Source: Agromyces soli (GTDB taxonomy: Bacteria > Actinomycetota > Actinomycetes > Actinomycetales > Microbacteriaceae). From it: a stretch of DNA of 64,000 bases. The notes beneath the pieces were generated by a model. That model saw only the letters and a program-made list of their open reading frames with translations. It ran no database searches and had not been told where the DNA came from. Numbering within the stretch: position 1 is the stretch's first letter; each line of letters opens with the position of its first letter. The position numbers and the translations under genes are program-made. Shown in pieces: positions 16,493-24,976 of the stretch. Location: contig NZ_CP094533.1 of the NCBI RefSeq assembly GCF_022811605.1, positions 3,348,001 to 3,412,000 of the forward strand. The letters are read 5' to 3'.

Positions 16493-16792
16493 ATGGACGT
16501 CATCGTGCAACGCAGCGGCGGGCTCGCCGGGCTCCGCCTCACCTGGCAGGTGGAGGTCGACGCGCAGCCCGACCGCGACGACTGGGTGCTGCTGCTCGAC
16601 GAGCTGCCCTGGCACGAGGTGCCCGCGGCACCGCCGGAGCCCGACCGCTACGTCTACCGCATCAGCTGCCCGCCGAACGAGGTCGAGCTCGCCGAGCGTC
16701 AGCTCACCGGGCCGTGGCAGCAGCTGGTCGAACGGGTGCGGCGGACCGCCGCGCCGCAACGTGGAGGTGCACCACGACGCCCAGGGCGATGA
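16493..16792 (+). CDS. Emfourin-type inhibitor of M4 metallopeptidase
   Basis: 99-residue small protein starting MDVIVQRSGGLAGLRLTW, with an acidic DDWVLLLDELPW strand region, PDRYVYRISCPPNEVELAE and a PWQQLVERVR C-terminal helix. This matches the emfourin (M4in) family, slow tight-binding inhibitors of protealysin-like proteases encoded next to the protease. Identification rests on the sequence pattern plus the adjacency. The M4 stop codon TAG is part of a TAGCAT box 8 nt before this ATG, so a private leaderless promoter is possible. The last about 30 codons overlap the end of the convergent lysoplasmalogenase gene. Confidence 0.85.
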   Translation: MDVIVQRSGGLAGLRLTWQVEVDAQPDRDDWVLLLDELPWHEVPAAPPEPDRYVYRISCPPNEVELAERQLTGPWQQLVERVRRTAAPQRGGAPRRPGR

Positions 16793-17423
16793 GGCCCTGC
16801 GCGGCGAGGTAGCTCACCATCACGACGGCATCGTGCCATGCGACGTCGTAGCCCGGCAGAAACCGGCCGAGCCCGAGCACCGAGTCGGACACCACGAAGA
16901 GGGCGCCGCCCGCGGCGAGCATCGGACCGTTGCCGGCGGCGAACGCCGCCATCGCCCCGAGCGCGAGCCCGTAGGCGGCCACCGGCACGAGGAGCGCGCC
17001 CGTGTGCGGGCCGAGCAGCGCGAGGAACCCGGCGAACCACACCGGATAGCCCAGGAGCGCCCAGAGCGGGACCCGCCGGCGTCGACGCAGACGCACCTCG
17101 CCCGCCCCGCGGCCGAGCCGCAGGAACAACGCCAGGTACACGAGATGCGCGACGAGGAACGAGCCCAGGCCGATCGTGAACCAGCCGTCGCCGGGGAAGC
17201 TCAGCGCCACGTCGCCGCCCCAGGAGAAGCCGAGCCCCGCGACGAGGAGCCAGCAGGCCGCGCCCCTCGGCCGCGGTGCGGCGAGCACCACGGCGAGCGC
17301 GAGCGCCGGCATCAGCAGCGCCTTCGTCGCGGTCACCGACCAGTCCGGGCCGATCGAGAGCAGCACGAGGTGCACGACGGAGAGGACCAGATAGGGCAGG
17401 AACGGCGGCAGCACAGCAGGCAT
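16704..17423 (-). CDS. Lysoplasmalogenase (YhhN family)
   Basis: 239-residue membrane protein with about eight helices. YhhN/TMEM86 signatures are present: TKALLMPALAL, the GDVALS motif after GLGFSWGG, LVAHLVYLALF, and a FVVSDSVLGLGRF block carrying the second conserved aspartate. The family hydrolyses the vinyl-ether bond of lysoplasmalogens or related lipids. The stop lies inside the convergent emfourin gene, giving an 89-bp tail-to-tail overlap. Notable alongside the AGPS-like ether-lipid candidate at 34.5 kb. Confidence 0.87.
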   Translation of the reverse strand: MPAVLPPFLPYLVLSVVHLVLLSIGPDWSVTATKALLMPALALAVVLAAPRPRGAACWLLVAGLGFSWGGDVALSFPGDGWFTIGLGSFLVAHLVYLALFLRLGRGAGEVRLRRRRRVPLWALLGYPVWFAGFLALLGPHTGALLVPVAAYGLALGAMAAFAAGNGPMLAAGGALFVVSDSVLGLGRFLPGYDVAWHDAVVMVSYLAAQGLIALGVVVHLHVAARRSAAPVRPAAATAR

Positions 17424-17443
17424 CGTAGCGCGGCGCGGACGCG

Positions 17444-17477
17444 ACGAGGGCCGGCGGGAATCCCCGCCGGCCCTCGT
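17444..17477 (-). terminator. Terminator hairpin downstream of FKBP gene
   Basis: ACGAGGGCCGGCGGG at 17444-17458 and CCCGCCGGCCCTCGT at 17463-17477 form a perfect 15-bp stem with a 4-nt loop. It follows the stop codon of the FKBP gene on the minus strand and precedes the lysoplasmalogenase start. No T tract. Confidence 0.75.
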
Positions 17478-17490
17478 TGGTCGTGGTCGC

Positions 17491-17862
17491 TCAGCTGACG
17501 CCGAGCAGGTCGATCACGAAGATCAGGGTCTGGCCCGAGAGGCGGTGGCCACCGCCGGCGGGACCGTACGCCTTCTGCGGCGGAACGGTGAGCTTGCGGC
17601 GCCCGCCGACCTTCATGCCGGGGATGCCCTCCTGCCAACCGGCGATGAGCGCCTGCAGCGGGAAGTTGATGGACTGGTTGCGGCTCCAGGAGGAGTCGAA
17701 CTCCTCGCCCGAGTCGTACTCGACGCCGAGGTAGTGCACATCGACGGTCGAACCGGGCTGGGCCTCGGCGCCGTCGCCGACGACGATGTCCTCGATGACG
17801 AGCTCGGTGGGGGCGGGCCCCTCGGGGGCGTCGATCTCAGGCTTGCTGTTGGTGTCGGTCAT
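17491..17862 (-). CDS. FKBP-type peptidyl-prolyl isomerase
   Basis: 123-residue cytoplasmic FKBP domain: VDVHYLGVEYDSGEEFDSSW strand pair, INFPLQALIAGWQEGIPGMKVGGRRKLTVPP, AYGPAGGG and a final TLIFVIDLLGV. Accelerates cis-trans prolyl isomerisation during folding. Starts MTDTNSKPEID at the ATG, with GGAGG 3-4 nt upstream; an open frame continues upstream but lacks family similarity and runs into a repeat region. Confidence 0.93.
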   Translation of the reverse strand: MTDTNSKPEIDAPEGPAPTELVIEDIVVGDGAEAQPGSTVDVHYLGVEYDSGEEFDSSWSRNQSINFPLQALIAGWQEGIPGMKVGGRRKLTVPPQKAYGPAGGGHRLSGQTLIFVIDLLGVS

Positions 17863-17964
17863 GCCTCCATCCAAACGGATGGCCTGGCCGAGAGCAATCG
17901 CGGACGGGCGTCCACTCCGCTCTTGCGCTGACTGCGAACAGCGTGCACCCTGGAACCCTAAGGA

Positions 17965-18090
17965 GCTCGTCGCCCAGGAGAGCTGTCGGCAGTGCCACAC
18001 CCCAGGGCGACGAGCTTCTTCCGTGGAGGGGGAAACGCCCCGGCAGCGCACTGCGCCCATCACCGGCCCAGGCGACGAGCTTCTTCCGTG
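17965..18090. repeat. Short direct and inverted repeats in gap before FKBP gene
   Basis: GGCGACGAGCTTCTTCCGTG occurs twice, at 18006-18025 and 18071-18090 (65-bp period). An 11-bp part, GCTCGTCGCCC at 17965-17975, is the inverse of the start of that unit. The repeats fill the 230-bp gap between prsW and the FKBP gene, where no coding sequence is convincing. Function unknown; possible regulator sites or remnant of a small duplication. Confidence 0.7.
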
Positions 18091-18093
18091 CGT

Positions 18094-19233
18094 CTACCCC
18101 ATGATCGCGCGGCGGGCGGCGGTGACCCGTTCGAGCAGCACCCGCTCGTCCTCGAGCCGGCGCACGTCGGCCCGCCCCGTGGCGATCGCGTTCCGCGTGA
18201 AGGCGAGTCGCGTGGAGTCCGCGATGAAGCTCCGCACCGCGGCGGTGCGCGGCGGCCGCTGGGCCTTCGCCCAGGCGAGGGCGGCCCGGCGGCCCGCCGG
18301 GGTCGAGAGCCCCTCGACCTCGCCCGCGTCGAACCATCCCGCGGCTTGGTACTCGCCGAGCCTCAGCCTCGTGATCCGCACCTCCTGGCGCCGCAGCAGC
18401 ACGGTGAGCACGATCGCGGCGACGAAGATCGGCACCTGCACCGTCACGTAGATGGCCACCGCGTCGGCGAAGACGAGCGAGCCGTTCCAGAGCGCGTGCA
18501 GCCCGATCGCGAGCGCGAGCCCGCCGAGGAACCAGCCGACGACCCGGGGCCCGCCGCCGCGATTCGCCGCGATGCCGAGCGCCAGGCCCGTGCACGCGGT
18601 GAAGAGCACATGGGCGAAGGGCGAGAAGAGCCCGCGCACGACGAAGGTCGCGCCGAGCTCTTCGGCGCCGCCCTCGGCGAGCGCGACGCCGAAGTAGAGC
18701 ACGTTCTCGGTGAAGGCGAAGCCCGCGGCGACCGTGGCCGCGTACACGAGCCCGTCGATCGGACCGTCGAAGTGCGAACGCGAGAACAGATAGACGAGGA
18801 GCACGCCGACGCCCTTGGCCGTCTCCTCCACGATCGGCGCCTGCACGACCGACTGCAGCACCTCGTCGCTCGCACCTCCCGGCGTCGTCACCGCGACGGC
18901 GATCTGCACGCCGAGGTCCACGATCAGCGCGATCGCGACGGAGACCGCGGCGCCCCACAGGAACGCGAACCAGAGCGCCCAACGCGGCTCCGGCTCCCAG
19001 CGGTCCACCCACCGCACCGCGAGCAGCACGATGGCGAGCGGGACGAGGGCCAGCACCGAGCCCACCACGAGGCTCGACACGCCGAGCGCGACCGCGAGGT
19101 AGGCGAGGACGAGGAGGCCCACGAGCCCGGCGATCGAGAGGCCGACGACCGCGAAGACGAGGCCCGACGAGCGGCGCGGCGGCGTCGCGGCGGGCGGCAG
19201 GAACTGGGGTTGGGCCTGCGGATGGAAGCTCAC
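18094..19233 (-). CDS. PrsW family intramembrane metalloprotease
   Basis: 379 residues. After a Pro-rich cytoplasmic N-terminus come about eight helices carrying all PrsW motifs: VEETAKG (EExxK), GFAFTENVLYF (FxxxE), FAHVLFTACTG (HxxxA/S) and LHALWNGS (HxxW). A soluble C-terminal domain of about 100 residues, rich in Arg and Ala, follows. PrsW proteins perform site-1 cleavage of anti-sigma factors in Bacillus; targets here are unknown. GTG start with TAAGCT 6 nt upstream, probably leaderless. Confidence 0.88.
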   Translation of the reverse strand: MSFHPQAQPQFLPPAATPPRRSSGLVFAVVGLSIAGLVGLLVLAYLAVALGVSSLVVGSVLALVPLAIVLLAVRWVDRWEPEPRWALWFAFLWGAAVSVAIALIVDLGVQIAVAVTTPGGASDEVLQSVVQAPIVEETAKGVGVLLVYLFSRSHFDGPIDGLVYAATVAAGFAFTENVLYFGVALAEGGAEELGATFVVRGLFSPFAHVLFTACTGLALGIAANRGGGPRVVGWFLGGLALAIGLHALWNGSLVFADAVAIYVTVQVPIFVAAIVLTVLLRRQEVRITRLRLGEYQAAGWFDAGEVEGLSTPAGRRAALAWAKAQRPPRTAAVRSFIADSTRLAFTRNAIATGRADVRRLEDERVLLERVTAARRAIMG

Positions 19234-19242
19234 GCGCGCAGC

Positions 19243-20646
19243 TTATCGAGCGGGCGGCGCCGGTTCGAACATCACCCCGGGGTTCAGGATGCCGAGCGGG
19301 TCGAACAGTCGCTTGACGCCCCGCTGCAGCTCGAAGACGTCGGGGCCGAGCTCGTCGGCGAGCCAGCGGCGCTTCAGGATGCCGACGCCGTGCTCGCCGG
19401 TGAGGGTGCCGCCCAGGCTGACGGCGGTGCGGAACATCTCATCGGCGGCGGCCCAGAGGTGAGCGGGGACCTCGCCGCCGGCGTACACGAAGTTCGGGTG
19501 CAGGTTGCCGTCGGCGGCGTGCGCGATCGTCGGGATCTCGACGCCGTGCCGGGCGCCGATCTCCTCGATGGCGCGGAACATCTCCGCGAGCTTCGAGCGC
19601 GGCACGGCGACGTCCTCGATGAGCACCTCGCCGCGCGCGGCCATCGCGGGGTGCATCGCACGGCGGATGCCGAGCAGCCGCTCCCCCTCGGCGACGTCGC
19701 CCGAGCGGCGGGTGCGCCCGCCGGCCGCCTCGAACACGGCGGCCACGGCGACCGCGTCCGCCTCGGCCCCGGCGTCGTCGCACTGGGCGACGACGAAGGC
19801 CTCGCCGGGCGCGAGCCCGGCGAGCGGGGTGCCGACGAGCGCCGCCTCGCCGAGGTGCTCGGCGATGCGGGCGATCGATCCGGCGTCCAGCAGCTCGAGG
19901 ATGGCGGGCCGGAGCTTCGCCGCCGTGACCGCGGTGCACGCCGCGGCGGCCGCCTCGACGTCGGGGAAGGCGGCGGCGATCGTCACGGGTCCGCCGAGCG
20001 GGATGGGCCGCAGCCGTACCGTCGCCTCCACGATCACGCCGAGCGTGCCCTCGGAGCCGGTGAGGAGCGCGGTGAGGTCGTAGCCGGTCACGCCCTTGAC
20101 GGTGCGGCGGCCCGTGCGGATCAGCCGACCGTCGGCGAGCACCACGGCGAGCCCGAGCACCGCCTCACGGGTGACGCCGTACTTCGCGCAGAGCAGGCCC
20201 CCCGCGTTCGTCGCGATGTTGCCGCCGATCGAGGAGATCTCCCGGCTCGCCGGGTCGGGCGCGAACCAGAGTCCGCTCTGCGCGAGCTGGGCGTTCAGGG
20301 CGCCGTTGAGCACGCCGGGTTCGACGACGGCGAGCTCGTCCTCCTCGTCGATCTCGAGGATGCGGTCCATACCGGAGACGTCGAGCACGATGGCTCCCGG
20401 GCTCGCGATCGCGCCGCCGGCGAGCCCGGTGCCGGCTCCCCGCGGCACGACCGGGGTGCGGCTCGCGTGCGCGATCCGCATCGTCGTTTGCACCTCCGCG
20501 ATGCTGCCGGGGCGGACGACCGCGAGGGGGCGCGCGGCGGCGCGATGCCCCGAGCGGTCCTCGCGGCTCGCGTCGAGCGCGGCCTCGTCGAGGGCCACGG
20601 CGCCCCCGAGCTCGGCGATCAGCTGCTGGACGACCTCGTTCGACAT
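19243..20646 (-). CDS. FAD-linked oxidase (GlcD/D-lactate dehydrogenase type)
   Basis: 467-residue flavoprotein of the VAO/PCMH fold. N-terminal FAD-binding domain with [26 protein letters not shown] and [12 protein letters not shown]; central [23 protein letters not shown]-terminal FAD-oxidase domain ending [25 protein letters not shown] and [10 protein letters not shown]. Most similar in layout to glycolate oxidase subunit GlcD or D-lactate dehydrogenases; the hydroxy-acid substrate cannot be set. No partner FeS subunit is adjacent. Leaderless signal TAGGCT is 6 nt before the ATG. Confidence 0.9.
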   Translation of the reverse strand: MSNEVVQQLIAELGGAVALDEAALDASREDRSGHRAAARPLAVVRPGSIAEVQTTMRIAHASRTPVVPRGAGTGLAGGAIASPGAIVLDVSGMDRILEIDEEDELAVVEPGVLNGALNAQLAQSGLWFAPDPASREISSIGGNIATNAGGLLCAKYGVTREAVLGLAVVLADGRLIRTGRRTVKGVTGYDLTALLTGSEGTLGVIVEATVRLRPIPLGGPVTIAAAFPDVEAAAAACTAVTAAKLRPAILELLDAGSIARIAEHLGEAALVGTPLAGLAPGEAFVVAQCDDAGAEADAVAVAAVFEAAGGRTRRSGDVAEGERLLGIRRAMHPAMAARGEVLIEDVAVPRSKLAEMFRAIEEIGARHGVEIPTIAHAADGNLHPNFVYAGGEVPAHLWAAADEMFRTAVSLGGTLTGEHGVGILKRRWLADELGPDVFELQRGVKRLFDPLGILNPGVMFEPAPPAR

Positions 20647-20720
20647 GGATGCAGCCTAGCCGCGCCGCTCGTGTCCGATTCCCGCGAGTCGTTGTCGGCG
20701 GACGGTGGCAGGCTGGAGCT

Positions 20721-22256
20721 ATGACCGTCACCACCGACCGCCCGCAGCGGGCCGCCGCCCGCGACGAGGCCGCGCTCGCCGACCCGGTCTTCGCCGAGCG
20801 GTACCGGGCGATGCGCGCCCGCGACGCCCGCTTCGACGGGCAGTTCATCACAGGCGTGCACTCCACGGGCATCTACTGCCGGCCGAGCTGCCCGGCCGTC
20901 TCCCCCAAGCCGTCGAACGTCACCTTCTACCTCACCGCGGCCGCGGCGCACGAGGCGGGCCTCCGCGCCTGCAAGCGCTGCCTGCCCGACGCGGTGCCCG
21001 GCTCCCCCGAGTGGGACCTGCGCGACGACCTGGCCGCCCGCGCCATGCGCCTCATCGCCGACGGCGTCGTCGAGCGCGAGGGCGTGCCCGGCCTCGCCGC
21101 ACGGCTCGGCTACACCACCCGCCACCTCACCCGGGTGCTCGGCGCCGAGCTCGGCGCCGGCCCGCTCGCCCTCGCGCGGGCGCACCGCGCCCAGACGGCG
21201 CGCACGCTGCTGCTCTCCACGAACATGCCGGCGGCCGACATCGCGTTCGCCGCCGGCTTCGGCAGCGTGCGTCAGTTCAACGAGACGATCCGCGAGGTCT
21301 ACGACCGCAGCCCGCTCGAGCTGCGGCACGCGGCGCATCGCACGGGCGCGGGCGGTGCGCCGCCGGAGGCCACCGCCGACGGCGGCGCCCACGTCCGGTT
21401 GCGACTGCCCGCTCGCGAGCCGTTCGACGCCGACGGCGTCTTCACCTGGCTCGCGGTCCGCGCGGTCGTCGGCGTCGAGCGAGCCGTCGAGGGCGGCTTC
21501 GAGCGCACCCTGCGGCTGCCGGGCGGACCGGCGCTGCTCTCGTTCACGAAGGCGGAAGGCGGCGCCGCGATCGAGGTCGAGGCCCGGCTCGCCGCCCTCG
21601 GCGACCTGCCGCCGCTCGTCGCCCGGGTGCGCCGGCTGTTCGACCTCGACGCCGACGCGGTCGCGATCGACGAGGCGCTCGCCGACGACCCGGCGCTCGC
21701 CCCGGCGGTGGCGCGGGTGCCCGGCATCCGCGTCCCCGGCTGCCTCGACCCGCACGAACTCCTCTTCCGCGCCCTCATCGGCCAGCAGATCTCCGTCGCC
21801 GCCGCGCGCACCGCGCTCAGCCGCCTCGCCGCCGCGCTCGGCGAGCCCATGCCGGCGGCGGCACCGAGCGAGCTCTCCCTGCTCTTCCCGACGGCCGCCG
21901 CGATCGCGGCGCGCGGCGCCGAAGTGCTCGCCGGCCCGAAAGCGCGGATCGCGACCATCCTCGACGTCGCCGAGCGGCTGGCGAGCGGCGAACTCCTCGT
22001 CTCGGCCGAACGGTCGCGGGAGCAGCTGGCCGCCGACCTCCTCGCCATCCGCGGCATCGGCCCCTGGACGGCCGGCTACGTGGCGATGCGCGTCACCCGG
22101 GCGCCCGACGTGCTGCTGACGAGCGACCTCGCGTTGCGCGCCGGGGCGCGGGCGCTCGGCCTGCCGGGCGAAGCGGGCGAGCTCGACGGGCGCGGCACGG
22201 GCTGGGCGCCCTGGCGCAGCTACGCCTCGATGCATCTCTGGCGCGCCGCCACGTGA
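20721..22256 (+). CDS. Ada-AlkA fusion: methyl-phosphotriester sensor and 3-methyladenine DNA glycosylase
   Basis: 511 residues in four parts: Ada-type zinc domain with C53, C57, C84 and C87 (IYCRPSCPA ... ACKRC; C53 is the expected methyl acceptor), an AraC-type helix-turn-helix (about 100-205, [21 protein letters not shown]), AlkA N-terminal domain, and a HhH-GPD glycosylase ([16 protein letters not shown]; catalytic Asp in LLTSDLALR). It should sense methyl damage, act as transcription activator, and excise alkylated purines. The CAGGCT box 6 nt upstream suggests a leaderless ATG. Divergent from the FAD-linked oxidase. Confidence 0.94.
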   Translation: MTVTTDRPQRAAARDEAALADPVFAERYRAMRARDARFDGQFITGVHSTGIYCRPSCPAVSPKPSNVTFYLTAAAAHEAGLRACKRCLPDAVPGSPEWDLRDDLAARAMRLIADGVVEREGVPGLAARLGYTTRHLTRVLGAELGAGPLALARAHRAQTARTLLLSTNMPAADIAFAAGFGSVRQFNETIREVYDRSPLELRHAAHRTGAGGAPPEATADGGAHVRLRLPAREPFDADGVFTWLAVRAVVGVERAVEGGFERTLRLPGGPALLSFTKAEGGAAIEVEARLAALGDLPPLVARVRRLFDLDADAVAIDEALADDPALAPAVARVPGIRVPGCLDPHELLFRALIGQQISVAAARTALSRLAAALGEPMPAAAPSELSLLFPTAAAIAARGAEVLAGPKARIATILDVAERLASGELLVSAERSREQLAADLLAIRGIGPWTAGYVAMRVTRAPDVLLTSDLALRAGARALGLPGEAGELDGRGTGWAPWRSYASMHLWRAAT

Positions 22257-22363
22257 CCCATTCCTTTCGGATGGCGGAAGCGACTGTCGCCATTGTGGAA
22301 GGATAGCGCCGGAGTGTTGTACATGCCGTCAGGTTTCGCCCGGAACCCACCCGATAGCTTGGA

Positions 22364-23242
22364 ATGGTGAAATTCGCGCACCTGAGAGTCGAAGGCCAGA
22401 CGACCCCCCGGCTCGCGGTGGTGATCGCCGAAGCAGCGCTCTTCCTCGACGAGGTGCTCGACCCGGCGCCGCGCGACCTGCAGGACCTCATCGAGCAGGG
22501 CCCCGACGGCCTCGCCGCCGTCCGCGTCGCAGTCGACGTCGCGCTCGAGGCCGGCGCACGGCTCACCCCCGTCTCCGAGCTGCGGCACGCCTCCGCGGTG
22601 CTGCGCCCGCCGCACATCCTCGCGATCGGCGCGAACTACGCCGCGCACTCGCAGGAGCTGAAGCTCCGCCACGAGACCGCCCCGACGATCTTCTCGCTCT
22701 GGCCGAACTCGCTCACCTCGCACGGCGCCACGACGAGCTGGTCGGAGGACCTCTCGACGCAGGTCGACTACGAGGCCGAGCTCGGCGTCATCATCGGTCG
22801 GCCGGCGCGCGGCGTGCACGTGCGCGACGCGCTCGACTACGTCTGGGGCTACACCGTGGTGAACGACATCACGGCGCGCAACATCCAGTTCAGCGAGGCG
22901 CAGTGGTCGCGCTGCAAGTCCTTCGACGGCTTCACCCCGACCGGCCCCGTCGTGGTCACCGCCGACGAGATCGCCGACCCGCAGGACCTCTGGCTCACCA
23001 CGAACCTCGACGGCCGCATCCTGCAGGACGCCTCGACGAACGAGATGGTGCGGAGCGTCGCGGAGATCATCTCCTACCTGTCGCGCTCGGCGACGATCCC
23101 GCCCGGCACGCTGATCAGCACCGGCAGCCCCGGCGGCGCCGGCTACTCGCGCAACCCGCAGGTGTTCCTGCAGGACGGCTCCACCGTCACGATCACCGTC
23201 GAGGGCATCGGCTCGCTCACGACCCACTGCCGCGTCGTCTGA
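22364..23242 (+). CDS. Fumarylacetoacetate hydrolase (FAH) family protein
   Basis: 292 residues. Variable N-terminal 85 residues, then the FAH core: LAIGANYAAHSQE, DYEAELGVIIGR (metal-binding E-x-E), WGYTVVNDITARNIQ, KSFDGFTPTGP, and a C-terminal TGSPGGAGYSRNPQVFLQDG with the ISTGSP variant. Family enzymes hydrolyse or decarboxylate 2-oxo acids in aromatic compound degradation; the exact reaction is not deducible. ATG at 22364; GTG at 22367 fits better with TAGCTT at 22355-22360 if the message is leaderless. Confidence 0.88.
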   Translation: MVKFAHLRVEGQTTPRLAVVIAEAALFLDEVLDPAPRDLQDLIEQGPDGLAAVRVAVDVALEAGARLTPVSELRHASAVLRPPHILAIGANYAAHSQELKLRHETAPTIFSLWPNSLTSHGATTSWSEDLSTQVDYEAELGVIIGRPARGVHVRDALDYVWGYTVVNDITARNIQFSEAQWSRCKSFDGFTPTGPVVVTADEIADPQDLWLTTNLDGRILQDASTNEMVRSVAEIISYLSRSATIPPGTLISTGSPGGAGYSRNPQVFLQDGSTVTITVEGIGSLTTHCRVV

Positions 23243-23264
23243 GACGACCCCACGCACGGACGCG

Positions 23265-23296
23265 AACGGCGCCCCGGCCTCGGCCGGGGCGCCGTT
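23265..23296. terminator. Bidirectional terminator hairpin
   Basis: AACGGCGCCCCGGCC at 23265-23279 pairs perfectly with GGCCGGGGCGCCGTT at 23282-23296. The plus-strand side ends GTTTCGC and the minus side GTTCGC, short T-rich flanks. It separates the converging FAH-family gene and aspA. Confidence 0.82.
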
Positions 23297-23308
23297 TCGC
23301 ATCGCTCG

Positions 23309-24766
23309 CTACTCGCTCGGCTCGGCCTGCAGCTGCTGCACCGGGATCGCGGTCGTGATCGGGCGGATGCCGGAGAGCTTCGATGGCGAGAGCTGCCGCT
23401 CGACGTCCTCGCGGCTCATCAGGCCGGCCTCGACGACGAGGTCGGCCACGGGGCGACCCGTCGCGAGCGCGAGCTTCGCGAGCGTCGCGGCCTCGGTGTA
23501 GCCGATGAACGGGATGAGCGCCGTGATGACGCCGACGCTCGTCGAGACCATGTGCTCGAGCCGGTCGGTGTTGGCGGTGATGCCGTCGACGCAGTTCACC
23601 CGCAGCGTCCAGCAGGCCTGGCGCATCCACGTGATCGACTGCAGCAGCGAGTGCGCGATGACCGGCTCGAAGGCGTTCAGCTGCAGCTGCCCGCTCTCGG
23701 CCGCCATCGTGACCGTGAGGTCGGCGCCGGCGACGGCGTAGGCGACCTGGCTGACCGCCTCGGGGATCACCGGGTTGACCTTGCCGGGCATGATCGACGA
23801 GCCCGCCTGCTTCGGCGGCAGGTTGATCTCGCCGAGGCCCGCCTGCGGACCGGAGGAGAGCAGACGCAGGTCGTTGCAGATCTTCGAGAGCTTGATGGCA
23901 CTGCGCTTCAGCGCGCTCGAGAAGGTCATGAAGACGCCGGTGTCGCTCGTGGCCTCGATGAGGTCGGGCGCGGATTCGAGCGTGAGGCCGGTGATCTCGC
24001 TGAGCGTGCGGACGACCGCGTCGGTGTAGCCCGGCTCCGCCGTGATGCCGGTGCCGATCGCGGTCGCGCCGAGGTTCACCTCGGAGAGCAGCTTGATGGT
24101 CTCGCGGAGCCGGTCGACGTCCTCGCCGAGCGTGGTCGCGAAACCGTGGAACTCCTGGCCGAGCGTCATCGGCACGGCGTCCTGCAGCTGCGTGCGGCCC
24201 ACCTTCAGCACCTCGTGGAACTCGCGCCCCTTCTTGCCGAAGGCGATGCGCAGCAGGTCGAGCTCGGTGAGCATCGTGCGCAGCGAGAACGCCATCGCGA
24301 GCTTCACCGCGGTCGGGTAGGTGTCGTTCGTCGACTGGCTGCGGTTGACGTCGTCGATCGGGTGCAGGACGTCGTAGCGTCCCTTCTCGTAGCCGCCGAT
24401 CTCGAGCGCGAAGTTCGCGATGACCTCGTTCGCGTTCATGTTCGTCGAGGTGCCGGCGCCGCCCTGGATCACGCCGACGACGAACTGGTCGTGCAGCTCG
24501 CCGTCGATGATGCGCTGGCAGGCCTCGTCGATCCAGGCGGCCTTCTGCTCGGTCAGCACGCCGAGCTCGCGGTTGGCTCGGGCCGCCGCCTGCTTGACGG
24601 AGGCGAGGGCGACGACGAGCTCCGGGTAGACCGAGATCGGGCGCTTGGTGATCGGGAAGTTCTCGAGGGCGCGGAGCGTGTGCACGCCCCAGTAGGCGTC
24701 GATGGGCACATGGCCTTCGCCGAGCGAGTCCCGCTCGACTCGGGTGGGGACGTCGGGTCCGATCAT
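23309..24766 (-). CDS. aspA: Aspartate ammonia-lyase
   Basis: 485-residue fumarase/aspartase superfamily lyase. YWGVHTLRALENFPI near residue 30 is diagnostic for aspartase rather than fumarase; GGAGTSTNMNANEVIAN and the superfamily signature GSSIMPGKVNPVIPE (flexible catalytic loop) are intact. Catalyses L-aspartate to fumarate plus ammonia. ATG at 24766 is preferred over an upstream in-frame ATG (24814) because GGAGG lies 6 nt before it. Upstream on the same strand is an amine permease, separated by a hairpin. Confidence 0.93.
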   Translation of the reverse strand: MIGPDVPTRVERDSLGEGHVPIDAYWGVHTLRALENFPITKRPISVYPELVVALASVKQAAARANRELGVLTEQKAAWIDEACQRIIDGELHDQFVVGVIQGGAGTSTNMNANEVIANFALEIGGYEKGRYDVLHPIDDVNRSQSTNDTYPTAVKLAMAFSLRTMLTELDLLRIAFGKKGREFHEVLKVGRTQLQDAVPMTLGQEFHGFATTLGEDVDRLRETIKLLSEVNLGATAIGTGITAEPGYTDAVVRTLSEITGLTLESAPDLIEATSDTGVFMTFSSALKRSAIKLSKICNDLRLLSSGPQAGLGEINLPPKQAGSSIMPGKVNPVIPEAVSQVAYAVAGADLTVTMAAESGQLQLNAFEPVIAHSLLQSITWMRQACWTLRVNCVDGITANTDRLEHMVSTSVGVITALIPFIGYTEAATLAKLALATGRPVADLVVEAGLMSREDVERQLSPSKLSGIRPITTAIPVQQLQAEPSE

Positions 24767-24903
24767 GTTCGCCTCCAGGCGGCGCTCGTGGGTCGGGTGT
24801 GCGGAGATCGACACGCTGGCTCCATCGCCTCGGCCGCCGGGGATCGCCCGGCGGGTGGTACCGGCGCGGTTCCGCGCCTCCTCCGAGCCTAGCCCGAAGC
24901 GCC

Positions 24904-24936
24904 GAGCGGCGGAGCGCCCCCCGCGCCCCGCCGCTC
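24904..24936 (-). terminator. Hairpin after permease gene
   Basis: GAGCGGCGG at 24904-24912 and CCGCCGCTC at 24928-24936 form a 9-bp stem around a C-rich 15-nt loop. It lies about 40 nt downstream of the permease stop on the minus strand, before aspA. Confidence 0.5.
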
Positions 24937-24976
24937 CGCTCCTCCCGGCGCCCCCACGCCGGGATCCGTCGCCCGC

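Noticed and set aside
17992..20724. 910-codon plus-strand open frame
   Set aside because: Antisense to prsW and the FAD-linked oxidase, both with intact motifs; composition is that of a shadow.
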